This document shows, piece after piece, positions 17,644 through 26,446 of a DNA stretch of 64,000 nucleotides (positions are counted from its first letter, which is position 1; every line of letters starts with the position of its first letter). Origin of the DNA: UBA822 sp965249775 (GTDB taxonomy: Bacteria; Gemmatimonadota; Gemmatimonadetes; Longimicrobiales; Gaopeijiaceae); NCBI GenBank assembly GCA_965249775.1, contig OZ252253.1:1674001-1738000 (forward strand). Direction: 5' to 3'. The position numbers were made by a program, and so were the translations under genes. The notes under the pieces are model-generated. The model was not told the origin of the DNA. It was given only the letters and a program-made list of their open reading frames with translations, and did no database searches.

Positions 17644-18633
17644 TCAGTAGTAGACCCGAAGATCCATCCCGGCATAGAGGCCGGCGACCTGGTCGACGTA
17701 TCCGTTGAACAGCAGGGTCTCACGTCTGCTGAACTCACCGAGCCGCCGCTCCTGCGCCTGGCTCCACCGTGGGTGGTTGACCTCCGGATTCACATTGGCG
17801 TAGAAGCCATACTCGTTCGACGCAGCCCTTTTCCACGTGCAATCCGGCTCTTGCTCCATGAACGTCATGCTCACGATGGACTTGATGCTCTTGGACCCAT
17901 ATTTCCACGGTACGACGAGCCGGATGGGCGCACCGTTTTGGTTGGGAAGATCCTGACCGTAGACGCCGGTCGCCAGAATTGTGAGCGGGTGGCGAGCCTC
18001 GTCCAGGCGTAGGCCCTCCACGTAGGGCCACTCCAGTACGCTCGAACGCTGACCGGGCATCCGCTCAGGATCGTGGAGCGTCTTGAACTCCACGTAACGA
18101 GCGCTCCCGAGCGGTTCGGCCCGGTCGATCACGTCTCTGAGCGCGAAGCCATACCAGGGGATGACCATGGACCAGGCCTCTACACAGCGCATCCGGTAGA
18201 TGCGATCCTCCATCGTCCCGGGCTGGACGAAATCCTCGAGCCCGTACAGGCCCGGATTGGCGCACATCCCTCCCACCTCGATCGTCCAAGGGCGGGGTTC
18301 GAGGGTGTGTGCGTTTCGGGCCGGGTCGTCCATCTGGACTCCGAACTCGTAGAAGCGGGTGAAGGAGGTCACGTCCTCGAAGGGCGTCAACACCTCGTCC
18401 AATTCCGTGCGCACAGCGCTCCAGTCTCTCTGGCCAACCTGGGCCGTCTGAGCCGCCGCCCGCTTAGGCCGGCCCGCTGTTGCGCCTCCGACAACGCCGC
18501 CGATCAGCGCACCTCCGGCAGCTCCCCCTAAGGCGATCCCAGCGCCCTTCCCAATGAACTCACGACGATTGATGTAGACGCTCTCGGGCGTGATCTCGGA
18601 CGATGGAATGTCGCCGGGCTTTCGAATCAACAC
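17644..18633 (-). CDS. msrP: Protein-methionine-sulfoxide reductase catalytic subunit (MsrP/YedY)
   Basis: 329 residues of the MsrP (YedY) molybdenum enzyme. The start is the GTG at 18631-18633, with GGGAGGG eight bases ahead; this matches the family N-terminus (IRKPGDIPSSEITPESVYIN). A Tat-type RRE motif follows, then a long small-residue hydrophobic segment. The molybdenum-ligating cysteine lies in YRMRCVEAWSMVIPW, and the cofactor region continues with LPNQNGAPIRLVVPWKYG and SMTFMEQEPDCTW. MsrP repairs oxidised methionine in periplasmic proteins, using electrons from the membrane heme protein MsrQ. No msrQ is adjacent, which is unusual. The domain ends within the usual length. Confidence 0.9.
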   Translation of the reverse strand: MLIRKPGDIPSSEITPESVYINRREFIGKGAGIALGGAAGGALIGGVVGGATAGRPKRAAAQTAQVGQRDWSAVRTELDEVLTPFEDVTSFTRFYEFGVQMDDPARNAHTLEPRPWTIEVGGMCANPGLYGLEDFVQPGTMEDRIYRMRCVEAWSMVIPWYGFALRDVIDRAEPLGSARYVEFKTLHDPERMPGQRSSVLEWPYVEGLRLDEARHPLTILATGVYGQDLPNQNGAPIRLVVPWKYGSKSIKSIVSMTFMEQEPDCTWKRAASNEYGFYANVNPEVNHPRWSQAQERRLGEFSRRETLLFNGYVDQVAGLYAGMDLRVYY

Positions 18634-18819
18634 TGTCGTACCCTCCCATCGGGCGCGTACGGCCAAAGCGCATCAGCTCAACTCGTTGTGAGTCTGCGCC
18701 TCCATGCATTCCTGAATGCGCGCACCGCTCAATATGGGCGAGAGAGCATGATTCTAAGACGCTCGGTCACCACCAGGTGTTCCCCTTGAGGGATCCCGCG
18801 CTACATCAAGTGGGGCCGG

Positions 18820-19215
18820 TCATTCGGGGCGCGTCCCCGTGAACGGCTGGTCGCCGCGACCGCCCCGGATGGTCCCCTCGATGGTGTCACCGTCGACGGT
18901 ACCCGAGTAGATCTGCTCGATGGAGTTCCCGCCGAAGCTCAGCGTGACCGTAAAGGTGAACGAGTTTCCTTCGAGGGTCCCGTCTGAGACCGGGAAGGAC
19001 TGGGGGCCGCCGCCACCGCCACGACCCTGGAAGGCGAGGGTCCCAGTGACCGTCGAGCCGTCCACCATGAGCGTGAGCGTTTGGGTGAACGTGCCGCGTC
19101 CGGTCACCCGCGTGATCTCCCACTCTCCGGCCAGGTTCTGAGCCGAAACAGGTGCGGGTGCCATGGCCAGCACCGCTGAAGCGAGCAGGGCAGTAATGAG
19201 AGCGCTGTGTTTCAT
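18820..19215 (-). CDS. Small secreted hypothetical protein
   Basis: 131 residues with a signal peptide ending near VSAQN. The body is beta-rich and repetitive in pattern: LAGEWEITRV, FTQTLTLMVDGSTVTGTLAF, then TVDGDTIEGTIRGG. The fold looks like a single small barrel or lipocalin-like sheet with a glycine-rich loop (GRGGGGG). The ATG has AAGGAG six bases ahead. I do not recognise a named family. Its neighbours on both sides are independently oriented or distant, so it may be monocistronic. Confidence 0.7.
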   Translation of the reverse strand: MKHSALITALLASAVLAMAPAPVSAQNLAGEWEITRVTGRGTFTQTLTLMVDGSTVTGTLAFQGRGGGGGPQSFPVSDGTLEGNSFTFTVTLSFGGNSIEQIYSGTVDGDTIEGTIRGGRGDQPFTGTRPE

Positions 19216-19359
19216 AAGGGACTCCTTTTCGAGGCGTCACAAGGGTGAAATAAAGACCCCTGAGGCGCTCTGAACGTTAAGCTGACACGCCGCCCTCGCC
19301 ACGGTCGCGATTCTCGCACTAGCCGGAGCGCCTCGTAAGCGCTCGGCCGGCGCGGGCCG

Positions 19360-20709
19360 TCAAACGTCGGAGAGGTGCGTCAGCTGTCCGTTGCTGTCGC
19401 CGAGCTGTTCCGTCGGAACGCCGACCTTGTCCAGCATGGTCAGCTGCAGATTCGTGAGTGGCGTCTCTTCTTCGACACGGATATGACGGCCGCCCCGTAG
19501 CCGTCCGCCCGCCCCGCCCGCGAGCACAATCGGGAGATTGGTGTGCAAGTGCTGGTTACCGTCACTGATGCCGCATCCGTAGAGCGCCAAGACGCTGTCG
19601 AGCAGCGTGCCTGATCCGTCCGGCGTGGACTGCAACCGGTCGAGGAAATAGGCGAACTGCTCGACGTGATGCAGGTTCACCTGGCGGAGCTTTTCCATCT
19701 GACCGGGTCTGTTTCCGTGGTGCGACAGCCCATGATGGGGGTCGGGGATGCCCAGCTCCGGATAGGTCCGAGGGCTGACCTCCCGCGACATCATGAAGGT
19801 GATGACCCGCGTCATGTCGGTCTGGAACGCCAGCACCTGGAGGTCAAACATCAGCCGCGCGTGCTCTGCGAACGTGTCCGGGATGCCGCCGGTCGGCCGC
19901 ACCAGCTCTGGCAGCTCGACGTCGCCCTGAGCCTCCGCCAGCTGGATCCGCCGCTCGATGTCCCGGATGGCCTCGAGATATTGGGTGATCTTGTCGCGGT
20001 CCGACTGCCCCAACGTGCTCCGGAAGCTGCCGATCTCGCGCAACACGGAATCGAGAATGCTGCGGTCCTCGCGGAGACGCGCTTCACGGGCCGCCTGGCT
20101 GGTGTCGTCAGCGTCGCCGAAGAGCCGCTCGAAGACCGCGCGGGGCTGATTCTCCATGGGCAGCGGCGTGGTCGGATTGCGCCACGAGAGTGTGTTCGCG
20201 TAGGCGCAGCTCCATCCGGCCTCGCATGCGCCGATCAGCTCGTTGGGGTCGAGGCAGAGCTCGAGTGACGTCAGTTGTGTGTCCTGACCAATCTTCTGAG
20301 CCGCGATCTGGTCCATCGAGACACCACCGCGGATGTCCGGTCCCTCTGTCTTCTTTGGGTGCACGCCGGTCAGGAACGCGGCGGCCGCACGAACGTGGTC
20401 GCCCGTGCCCTCGCCCGGCAACGGGAACATGGGCTCGCTGGCCAGCCCACTGATCACGGTGAGTTGGTCCTGGAACTGCTGCAGCGGCGCCAGCGTCGAG
20501 GGCAACTCGAAGCCCCCGCCCACCGTCGTGGGGGTCCACTTGTCCATGATCACACCGTTGGGCACATAGCCGATGAACAGCCGTGGCCCCGGCTGGGCCT
20601 GGGTATCCCGCAACGCCGGCAGCATGGTGTCGAGCAGCGGCAGCGCCACACTAGCGCCAACGCCTTTCAGAAACGTCCGCCGGGGCAACGCCTTCCTGGT
20701 AATGATCAT
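19360..20709 (-). CDS. DUF1552 protein (triad copy 1)
   Basis: 449 residues. The start ATG (20707-20709) overlaps the stop of the upstream cytochrome gene as ATGA and is preceded by GAGGAG. A twin-arginine-like signal PRRTFLKGVGASVALP opens the protein. The DUF1552 body follows, with GYVPNGVIMDKWTP, SLELCLDPNELIG, AYANTLSWRNPTTPLP and a C-terminal ALYGCGISDGNQHLHTNLPI. The family is related to the DUF1501/alkaline-phosphatase-like group and is nearly always encoded next to DUF1587-type cytochromes; its activity is unknown. Export and coupling to the cytochrome gene suggest a periplasmic complex. A paralog lies at 32777-34147. Confidence 0.85.
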   Translation of the reverse strand: MIITRKALPRRTFLKGVGASVALPLLDTMLPALRDTQAQPGPRLFIGYVPNGVIMDKWTPTTVGGGFELPSTLAPLQQFQDQLTVISGLASEPMFPLPGEGTGDHVRAAAAFLTGVHPKKTEGPDIRGGVSMDQIAAQKIGQDTQLTSLELCLDPNELIGACEAGWSCAYANTLSWRNPTTPLPMENQPRAVFERLFGDADDTSQAAREARLREDRSILDSVLREIGSFRSTLGQSDRDKITQYLEAIRDIERRIQLAEAQGDVELPELVRPTGGIPDTFAEHARLMFDLQVLAFQTDMTRVITFMMSREVSPRTYPELGIPDPHHGLSHHGNRPGQMEKLRQVNLHHVEQFAYFLDRLQSTPDGSGTLLDSVLALYGCGISDGNQHLHTNLPIVLAGGAGGRLRGGRHIRVEEETPLTNLQLTMLDKVGVPTEQLGDSNGQLTHLSDV

Positions 20710-23159
20710 GGAGCAGAACTCCTCATCTGAAAGGGCACGCTGCGGACGATCCCGGTGATTAGCGTTGACCAACTATAGCCGGTGACTGCCGCCTCGCGCA
20801 CTACCCGTCGGACGGCGGGGGCGTCGTAGTACTCGACACCTCGTCCGAGCCCGTAGGTCATCAGCTTCTCGGTCACAGTGGTGACGAAGTTCTCCGGCCG
20901 TCTCAACAGGGCATTCCGCAGCGAGACTGGCCCATCCACCGGCGTCCCGTCGGCGAGCTCCCCCGACGCGTCGATGGGCGTCCCGGCCTCATTGGTGGCG
21001 CGCCACCGCCCGATGCCATCGAAGCTCTCGAGCGCAAAGCCGAGCGGATCCATCAAGCGGTGACAGCTCGCGCACACAGGGTCTGATCGGTGCGCCTCCA
21101 TCCGCTCTCGAAGCGACAGGAGCGGTCCACCGTCCTCGGCTTCTTCCACGAGCTCGGGCACGTCGGGCGGGGGTGGGGGCGGTGGAGCCCCCAACACGTT
21201 CTCGAGCAGCCACTTGCCCCTCAGGACGGGCGACGTGCGATGTGCATACGACGTGACCGTCAGCAGACTTCCCTTCCCGAGCAATCCGCGCCGCCGATCG
21301 AACTCCCCGCTCAGCGTGATGGGGCGGAAGTGATTCCCTGTGATGTTCGGGATGCCGTAGTGCTCGGCGAGCCTTTGATTGACGAAGGTCCGGTCCGACG
21401 TCATCAGCTCGAGCACGCTGTGGTCCTCGCGTATCTGGCTCTCGAGAAACAACTCCATCTCCCGTACCATCGCCACCCGCAGGTTCCCGTCGAAGTCCGG
21501 GAAGGCGTAAGGGTCGGGCGAGACCAGATCCATGTTCCGGAGATAAAGCCACTGTCCACCGAAGTTGTCGACGAGCGCCCGGGCTCGAGGGTCTGCCAGC
21601 ATCCGGGCGACTTGTGATCCAAGGACACCAGGACGGCGTAACTCGCCCCGCTCGGCCAGGTCGAGCAGCTCCTCGTCCGGGATGCTGCTCCAGAGGAAGA
21701 ACGAGAGACGCGAGGCCAGCTCCAACTCCGTGATGGTGTACGGGGCGCCTGCTGCCACCCCCTCGGGGTCAGTTTCGCGTCGGAACAGGAAGTCCGGACT
21801 CACGAGCACCCGCCGAAGTGCCATCTCGATGCCCGCGTCGAAGTCCTCGGTGGCGCGGCCAGCGTGGAAGAACCCGAGCAGCATCTCGAGATCGGCCTCA
21901 GTGACGGGCCGGCGGAAGGCGTGGCGGCCGACACCACCGAGAATCTCACTCGCGCAGGCCACTTCTTCCGGACCGGACGCCACGGCGTTCGCCGGTGGGC
22001 GGCAGGTGAAGATCGCGCGCCGGCTCGGCGTGTCTCCGCGACCGGTGACGTTGTAGGGCCCGGACAGCTCTACGCGCCCAACGCCGGGGTCGACGGTCTG
22101 GTCACCGGCGTATTCGTAACTCGTGATGGTGTAGTGCGGCCGTTTCATCCCCTCGAGCACCGCCGCTCGGTCGACGAAGCTCACGCCGAGGACGTGCGGA
22201 CCGGCGCTCGCGGTGAAGCGGACCTCCTGTCCGTCGTCGGGCACGTTTCGGTAGTCGCGCCGGATCGGACGCCCCTCGTCATCTTCGAGCGGACCGCCAA
22301 CCTCGAGCTCAGCGACCAGCTCCCCGTCGAGCCGGATCTCGAGCTGGTGAGGCTCCGACAGCCCCCGGACGCGCCCGTCGTAGGTGCGTAACAGGTAGAC
22401 CTTGGCGACGTATTCGGCATCTAGCGGAAACGTGTGCCGTGCGGCCAGTCCACCACGCGACCCGAACGGCAGATCGTCGCTGACCCGGGCGCCCTGGTGC
22501 AGATACTTGTTGACCTCGAAGATCTCAGTGGTCGGCGCCAGCTCGGGGTCGCCGACCGCCAGGCGACTGATCTTCCGCGCAGCCGAGAGATACCGCTCCG
22601 TCAGCATCGGCGAGACGGAGAGGACATCGGCGATGTTGTCGAAACCGTAGCCCGAGTCGTCGGCCGGCAGGAGCACAGCACCATCGACCTCGAGCGCGAA
22701 GAGATCGCGGATCGCGTTGGTGTACTCGGCTCGGTTGAGCCGATGGACCGCCGGACGCCGGCCCGGATTGGGCGCGGCTTCAGCGGCTGCGTCGAGTGCC
22801 GTCTCGACCCGGGTGGCAACGCGCTCGTACTCCGGTTCCGACGGGCGCTGTCGGCCCGGAGGCGGCATCGCGCGCGTGCGCAGCTTCCGGACGATTTTTT
22901 CCCAGCGCCCGGTTTCTTCCGAGTTCTCGGCGAGGCGCGTGAGATCGGCCCTCTCGAGCGACAAGCCCGCCTCCACCCGACGGTCATTGTGACAAGCGAC
23001 GCAGAAGCCGTCGAACAAGACCTGTTCCGGCGTGTCGGGCGTCTGCGCTGTTGCGTTCCCGCCGCTCGTCGCCACGACGGGTGTCTGCGCGAGGGCGCTC
23101 CCGCCGCTCGTCGCCGCGACGGCGAAACCCACGAGGAACACGGCGCGGTTAGCTGTCAT
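20706..23159 (-). CDS. DUF1587/1592/1588/1585 planctomycete-type cytochrome (triad copy 1)
   Basis: 817 residues. A signal peptide is followed by an N-terminal heme site CVACH (53-57), then DUF1587 (NPGRRPAVHRLNRAEYTNAI, DDSGYGFDNIADVLS), a beta-rich DUF1592-like middle, DUF1595 (HAFRRPVTEADLEMLL), and DUF1588/1585. The last holds a second heme motif CASCH in VCASCHRLMDPLGFALE. It is thus a probable diheme periplasmic protein. The downstream DUF1552 gene overlaps by four bases. The N-terminus carries a 14-residue duplication (ATSGGSALAQTPVV / ATSGGNATAQTP). The substrate and reaction of this family are not established. Confidence 0.85.
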   Translation of the reverse strand: MTANRAVFLVGFAVAATSGGSALAQTPVVATSGGNATAQTPDTPEQVLFDGFCVACHNDRRVEAGLSLERADLTRLAENSEETGRWEKIVRKLRTRAMPPPGRQRPSEPEYERVATRVETALDAAAEAAPNPGRRPAVHRLNRAEYTNAIRDLFALEVDGAVLLPADDSGYGFDNIADVLSVSPMLTERYLSAARKISRLAVGDPELAPTTEIFEVNKYLHQGARVSDDLPFGSRGGLAARHTFPLDAEYVAKVYLLRTYDGRVRGLSEPHQLEIRLDGELVAELEVGGPLEDDEGRPIRRDYRNVPDDGQEVRFTASAGPHVLGVSFVDRAAVLEGMKRPHYTITSYEYAGDQTVDPGVGRVELSGPYNVTGRGDTPSRRAIFTCRPPANAVASGPEEVACASEILGGVGRHAFRRPVTEADLEMLLGFFHAGRATEDFDAGIEMALRRVLVSPDFLFRRETDPEGVAAGAPYTITELELASRLSFFLWSSIPDEELLDLAERGELRRPGVLGSQVARMLADPRARALVDNFGGQWLYLRNMDLVSPDPYAFPDFDGNLRVAMVREMELFLESQIREDHSVLELMTSDRTFVNQRLAEHYGIPNITGNHFRPITLSGEFDRRRGLLGKGSLLTVTSYAHRTSPVLRGKWLLENVLGAPPPPPPPDVPELVEEAEDGGPLLSLRERMEAHRSDPVCASCHRLMDPLGFALESFDGIGRWRATNEAGTPIDASGELADGTPVDGPVSLRNALLRRPENFVTTVTEKLMTYGLGRGVEYYDAPAVRRVVREAAVTGYSWSTLITGIVRSVPFQMRSSAP
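23041..23124. repeat. 42-bp in-frame tandem duplication in the export-signal region
   Basis: Two copies with a 42-base period, each containing CCCGCCGCTCGTCGCC, duplicate 14 residues ending in AQTP at the signal-peptide junction. The second copy offers a second possible signal-peptidase site. Confidence 0.75.
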
Positions 23160-23206
23160 GCTGGTCTACCAGGTCACCTGATCGTTGCGCTGCCGACCCG
23201 ACGAGA

Positions 23207-23235
23207 TTGTCACGGAACGGCAGACGTCGCATTAT
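23207..23235 (+). promoter_or_regulatory. Candidate promoter for the ankyrin gene
   Basis: TTGTCA (23207-23212), exactly 17 bases, then CATTAT (23230-23235), in the gap between divergent genes. Predicted transcription start is near 23242, about 90 bases before the ATG at 23332. Confidence 0.5.
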
Positions 23236-23331
23236 CGGGATGGCCTGTCGCTAAAGCAAGCCGATTCGGCCTCTGAGGCTGGTGCCCAGGCCAGTGTGGT
23301 CTCGCAGAAATTCGCTTGAGGTGAGTGGATC

Positions 23332-24891
23332 ATGTCGAGCTGGTGCAAAACGTTGACCGTCGAAACGTTGACCGTCGTGCTCGCGATCGGCGTGTTGCCG
23401 CCTGTCGTCGGGCGAGCTGCCGCCCAGACCGTGATCGACGGACCGGCGCTGATCAACGGGCCGGCGTTGATCAATGCGGCACGCCGCGCAGACGGCGAGG
23501 CTGTTCGCGCCCTGCTCGCGGAGGGCGCCGACGTCGACACCCGGTATGGCGACGGGACGACGGCGCTGCACTGGGCCGCGCACCTCGATTCCGGCGACCT
23601 GGTCGCCCTGTTGGTCGCGGCGGGCGCCGATGTGAATATCGCCGACGACCACGGCGTCACGGCGTTGTCGCTGGCCTGCCTGAATGCCAGCTCCTCAATC
23701 GTCCAAACCCTGCTCGAGGCCGAAGCGGACCCGAACGCGGCGCGCACGAGTGGCGAGACCGTGCTGATGACCGCCGCCCGCGTCGGCAACGTGGAGGTCG
23801 TACGGTTACTCCTGGCCGCAGGAGCCGACCCCAACGCCACCGAAGCAGTGCTCGGGCAGACCGCGCTGATGTTGGCGATCGCGGAGAATCACACGCCGGT
23901 GGTGAGCGCATTGCTCGAATCAGGCGCGGCGGTCTCGGCGCGTACCAGCAATCGCTTCACGCCGCTGCTGTTCGCCGCACAGCAGGGCAACATCGACGTG
24001 GCCCAGCTCCTGCTCTCGAACGGCGCAGACGTCAACGAGTCGGCCCCGGACGGGATCGGCGGCAACACGAACGCCCAGAGGCGCTTCGTCCGCGATACCG
24101 ACGCCCATGCCTTGCTGGTGGCGATCGACAGCCGGCACGCCGACATGGCGTTGTTTCTGCTGGACGGCGGCGCCGACCCCAACCACGCCGGCGCGGGGCG
24201 CACGGCGCTGCATTCGGCCGTGCAGCACCAGATGCCGGAAGTGGTCTCGGCGCTGCTCGAACGCGGTTCCGACCCGAACGCGCTGCTCGAGCGACCACTC
24301 CCCTTCGTCTCGCGCCGTATCACCCAGGACAACGGGCTGACGCCCTCGGTCATTGGGGCGACGCCCTTCTTCCTGGCTGCCTCTTTCGGGGACCTCGAGA
24401 GCATGCGATTGCTGATGGGGGGAGGGGCCGACCCGACGCTGACGACCGAGGACGGCACGACCGCTCTGATGGTGGCCGCGGGGGCCGACTATGTCGAAGG
24501 CCAGGACAAGTACGGGCGTCGTTGGTTCACCGACAATCTGCCGCTTGAAGAGTCGGCTCTCGCGGCGGCCGAGTATATCCTGGACCTCGGACTCGACGTC
24601 ACCGCCGTGAACGACGATGCGCAGACCACGTTACACGGGGCCGTGTATCTGGGTGGAACCCTCCTGGTCCGGTTCCTGGTGGAACGGGGTGCCGACATCG
24701 ACGCGATCAACGACCGGGGTCAGACCGCCTGGATGATCGCAGCCGAGGGCGAATATCGGGCCGGCTCGTTTTACACGCACAAGGAGACCGGTGATCTCCT
24801 GGCGGTGTTGGGAGCGGACACCTCGTTGGGCGAAGACCTCGGTCGAGACTTCCGAAGGATCCTGAACGACCGTCAGAACGACGGACGCTGA
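23332..24891 (+). CDS. Secreted ankyrin-repeat protein (triad copy 1)
   Basis: 519 residues; ATG preceded by GAGGTGAG. An N-terminal signal is followed by about a dozen ankyrin repeats with the standard pattern (TALHWAAHLDSGDLVALL, ETVLMTAARVGNVEVVRLLL, GADPNA). Two longer inserts interrupt them: one around residues 230-260 (GIGGNTNAQRRF) and one around 330-350 (ITQDNGLTPSVIGATPFFLA). The paralog at 31416-32780 has the same inserts and the phrase GASPFWLA. It lies divergently next to the DUF1587-DUF1552 pair, as its paralog lies next to the second pair. Two short duplications (23348-23377, 23440-23475) lie in the signal region. Ankyrins bind proteins; a partner in the cytochrome complex is the obvious guess. 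Confidence 0.8.
   Translation: MSSWCKTLTVETLTVVLAIGVLPPVVGRAAAQTVIDGPALINGPALINAARRADGEAVRALLAEGADVDTRYGDGTTALHWAAHLDSGDLVALLVAAGADVNIADDHGVTALSLACLNASSSIVQTLLEAEADPNAARTSGETVLMTAARVGNVEVVRLLLAAGADPNATEAVLGQTALMLAIAENHTPVVSALLESGAAVSARTSNRFTPLLFAAQQGNIDVAQLLLSNGADVNESAPDGIGGNTNAQRRFVRDTDAHALLVAIDSRHADMALFLLDGGADPNHAGAGRTALHSAVQHQMPEVVSALLERGSDPNALLERPLPFVSRRITQDNGLTPSVIGATPFFLAASFGDLESMRLLMGGGADPTLTTEDGTTALMVAAGADYVEGQDKYGRRWFTDNLPLEESALAAAEYILDLGLDVTAVNDDAQTTLHGAVYLGGTLLVRFLVERGADIDAINDRGQTAWMIAAEGEYRAGSFYTHKETGDLLAVLGADTSLGEDLGRDFRRILNDRQNDGR
23348..23377. repeat. 15-bp perfect tandem duplication in a signal peptide
   Basis: AAACGTTGACCGTCG occurs twice without a gap and doubles five residues (TLTVE). 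A second, imperfect 18-bp duplication doubles GPALIN at 23440-23475. Confidence 0.85.
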
Positions 24892-24960
24892 TGGTCGACA
24901 CTCGGACCAAGAATCTGGTGACTATTCCAGGAATCGAGCACTACGATGTCTAAGGACCGT

Positions 24961-25980
24961 ATGAAAAGAAGCGGACTTCAAGCGGCCGCGGCAGCAGTTG
25001 TCTCGGGCGCAATCGCGGCGGGCTGCGGATCCGAGTTCCAGCCGGCCAACCCGGAGGTGCAGATCCCGCCCCCGGGTCATGTGGTGACGGCGGCCGAGTA
25101 CGAGGGCTGGAAGACGGAGCTGTCGAACTGGGGACGGTGGGGCGAGACGGACGAGCTCGGAGCGCTCAACCTGATCACGCCAGAGAAGCGTACGCAGGCC
25201 GCCAGGTTGGTGCGGGAAGGCGTTTCGGTCTCCCTCTCGCGTGACGCCGATCTCGAGGAACGGGCGAGCGGAGCGCCCGGCCCCTACCAGCGGATCATGA
25301 CGCAGGTCGGAGCGACAGGAGCGGGAGATCGGCTGAACATAAACTTCCACGGCGGTGTGGTGACGCACATGGACGCGTTTGCTCACCGGTTCTTCGACGG
25401 CCAGATGTGGAACGGCTTCTCGTATGAGGAGATCACCCGAGAGGACGGCGCCGCGAAGAATTCCGTCTACAACGTGAGGAACGGGATCTTCACGCGTGGC
25501 GTCTTGATGGACATCCCCCGGCTCAAAGGCGTGGACTACTTGGAGCCCGGCACCCGCATCTACCCCGAGGACCTCGAGGCCTGGGAAGAGCAGGCGGGCG
25601 TCAAGGTGTCGGCCGGCGACGCGCTCTTCATCTACACCGGGCGCTGGAAGCGAATCGACGAAATCGGCCCGTTGGCACCGGGCACCGGGGGAGAGCCGGG
25701 GCCGGATCCCACCATCATCCCTTGGCTGAAGCGACGGGACGTTGCGATTCTGGCCGGGGAGTTCGCGCAGGACGCCGCACGCCAGGAGGGCATGCCGGGC
25801 CTCGCGGTCCACGACTTCGCTCTGATCGTGCTCGGGATCCACCTGTTCGACAATACCCGCATGGACGCGGTAGCGGATGTCGCGGCGGAGCTCGGTCGCT
25901 GGGAGTTCCTGCTGACCGCGGCTCCGCTGGCGGTCCCGGGAGGCACGGGCTCGCCGCTCAATCCGATCGCGACGTTCTGA
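24961..25980 (+). CDS. Lipoprotein cyclase-family (kynurenine-formamidase-like) hydrolase
   Basis: 339 residues from the ATG at 24961 (AAGGACC upstream); a slightly longer start at 24946 is possible. The lipobox is AIAAGC, so the enzyme is probably anchored in the envelope. The cyclase domain (PF04199) is marked by GGVVTHMDAFAHRFFDG, which supplies the H-x-D-x3-H metal site. It continues with GVLMDIPRLKGVDY, DALFIYTGRWKR, and later GLAVHDFALIVLGIHLFDN. Family members hydrolyse amide or ester bonds, as in N-formylkynurenine or cyclic imides; the substrate here is unknown. It follows the ankyrin gene by 69 bases and may be in the same transcript. Confidence 0.8.
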   Translation: MKRSGLQAAAAAVVSGAIAAGCGSEFQPANPEVQIPPPGHVVTAAEYEGWKTELSNWGRWGETDELGALNLITPEKRTQAARLVREGVSVSLSRDADLEERASGAPGPYQRIMTQVGATGAGDRLNINFHGGVVTHMDAFAHRFFDGQMWNGFSYEEITREDGAAKNSVYNVRNGIFTRGVLMDIPRLKGVDYLEPGTRIYPEDLEAWEEQAGVKVSAGDALFIYTGRWKRIDEIGPLAPGTGGEPGPDPTIIPWLKRRDVAILAGEFAQDAARQEGMPGLAVHDFALIVLGIHLFDNTRMDAVADVAAELGRWEFLLTAAPLAVPGGTGSPLNPIATF

Positions 25981-25989
25981 GAGAACAGG

Positions 25990-26007
25990 CCGGTTCTGAA
26001 GAACCGG
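25990..26007. terminator. Hairpin between convergent genes
   Basis: CCGGTTC (25990-25996), loop TGAA, GAACCGG (26001-26007). It lies between the cyclase and the minus-strand operon's last gene. No T-run follows, so it is a weak terminator candidate. Confidence 0.4.
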
Positions 26008-26029
26008 TCAGCGACGCGGAAGACCCGGT

Positions 26030-26446
26030 TCAACCACCGCGGACGCCTCTCACTGTCAGGAACCAAACGATGACTGCCGCGGCAACGACATGCATCAGCA
26101 TGAGCACTCCGACCGCTGTGGGCGTCGCCCCCGGAAAAGCACCAGCAGCTCCGTCGCTCAAGAGCCAAAGGTCCGGCAAGGACGACAGCAGCAGAACCCC
26201 GAGGGCAATCCAACGAAAGAGATACTCGGGCCGTTCCGAGCGTCGACGAAGGACGCCGAAGACGGCGGTCGCCCCAAGCGCGCCCATAGTTGTGAAGAAG
26301 ATCGTCGGGCCCGGTCCCGCCAGCGGAGGAAACTCGGTCGGAATGTCGAGCGTGGCCACGGCCGCCCAGCGAACCGCGAGGGTGGCGATGATCGCCCCGG
26401 CAAGCGCCTTGAGCCCTGCCACCCACAGCCTGTCTCTTCGGGTCAT
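26030..26446 (-). CDS. Small integral membrane protein, DUF6069-like
   Basis: 138 residues with four hydrophobic segments (about residues 9-31, 44-62, 77-95 and 110-132). The pattern LDIPTEFPPLAGPGPTIFFT between the first two resembles DUF6069. ATG at 26444-26446 overlaps the TGA of the rhodanese lipoprotein gene (ATGA), so it is the last gene of the long minus operon. Role unknown; the position suggests a membrane partner in the sulfur-transfer set. Confidence 0.65.
   Translation of the reverse strand: MTRRDRLWVAGLKALAGAIIATLAVRWAAVATLDIPTEFPPLAGPGPTIFFTTMGALGATAVFGVLRRRSERPEYLFRWIALGVLLLSSLPDLWLLSDGAAGAFPGATPTAVGVLMLMHVVAAAVIVWFLTVRGVRGG

Noticed and set aside
23332..24891. Ankyrin proteins as eukaryote-targeting effectors or toxins
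   Set aside because: Both have plain secretion signals, no toxic domain and no secretion-system genes nearby, and they are bound to cytochrome/DUF1552 genes.
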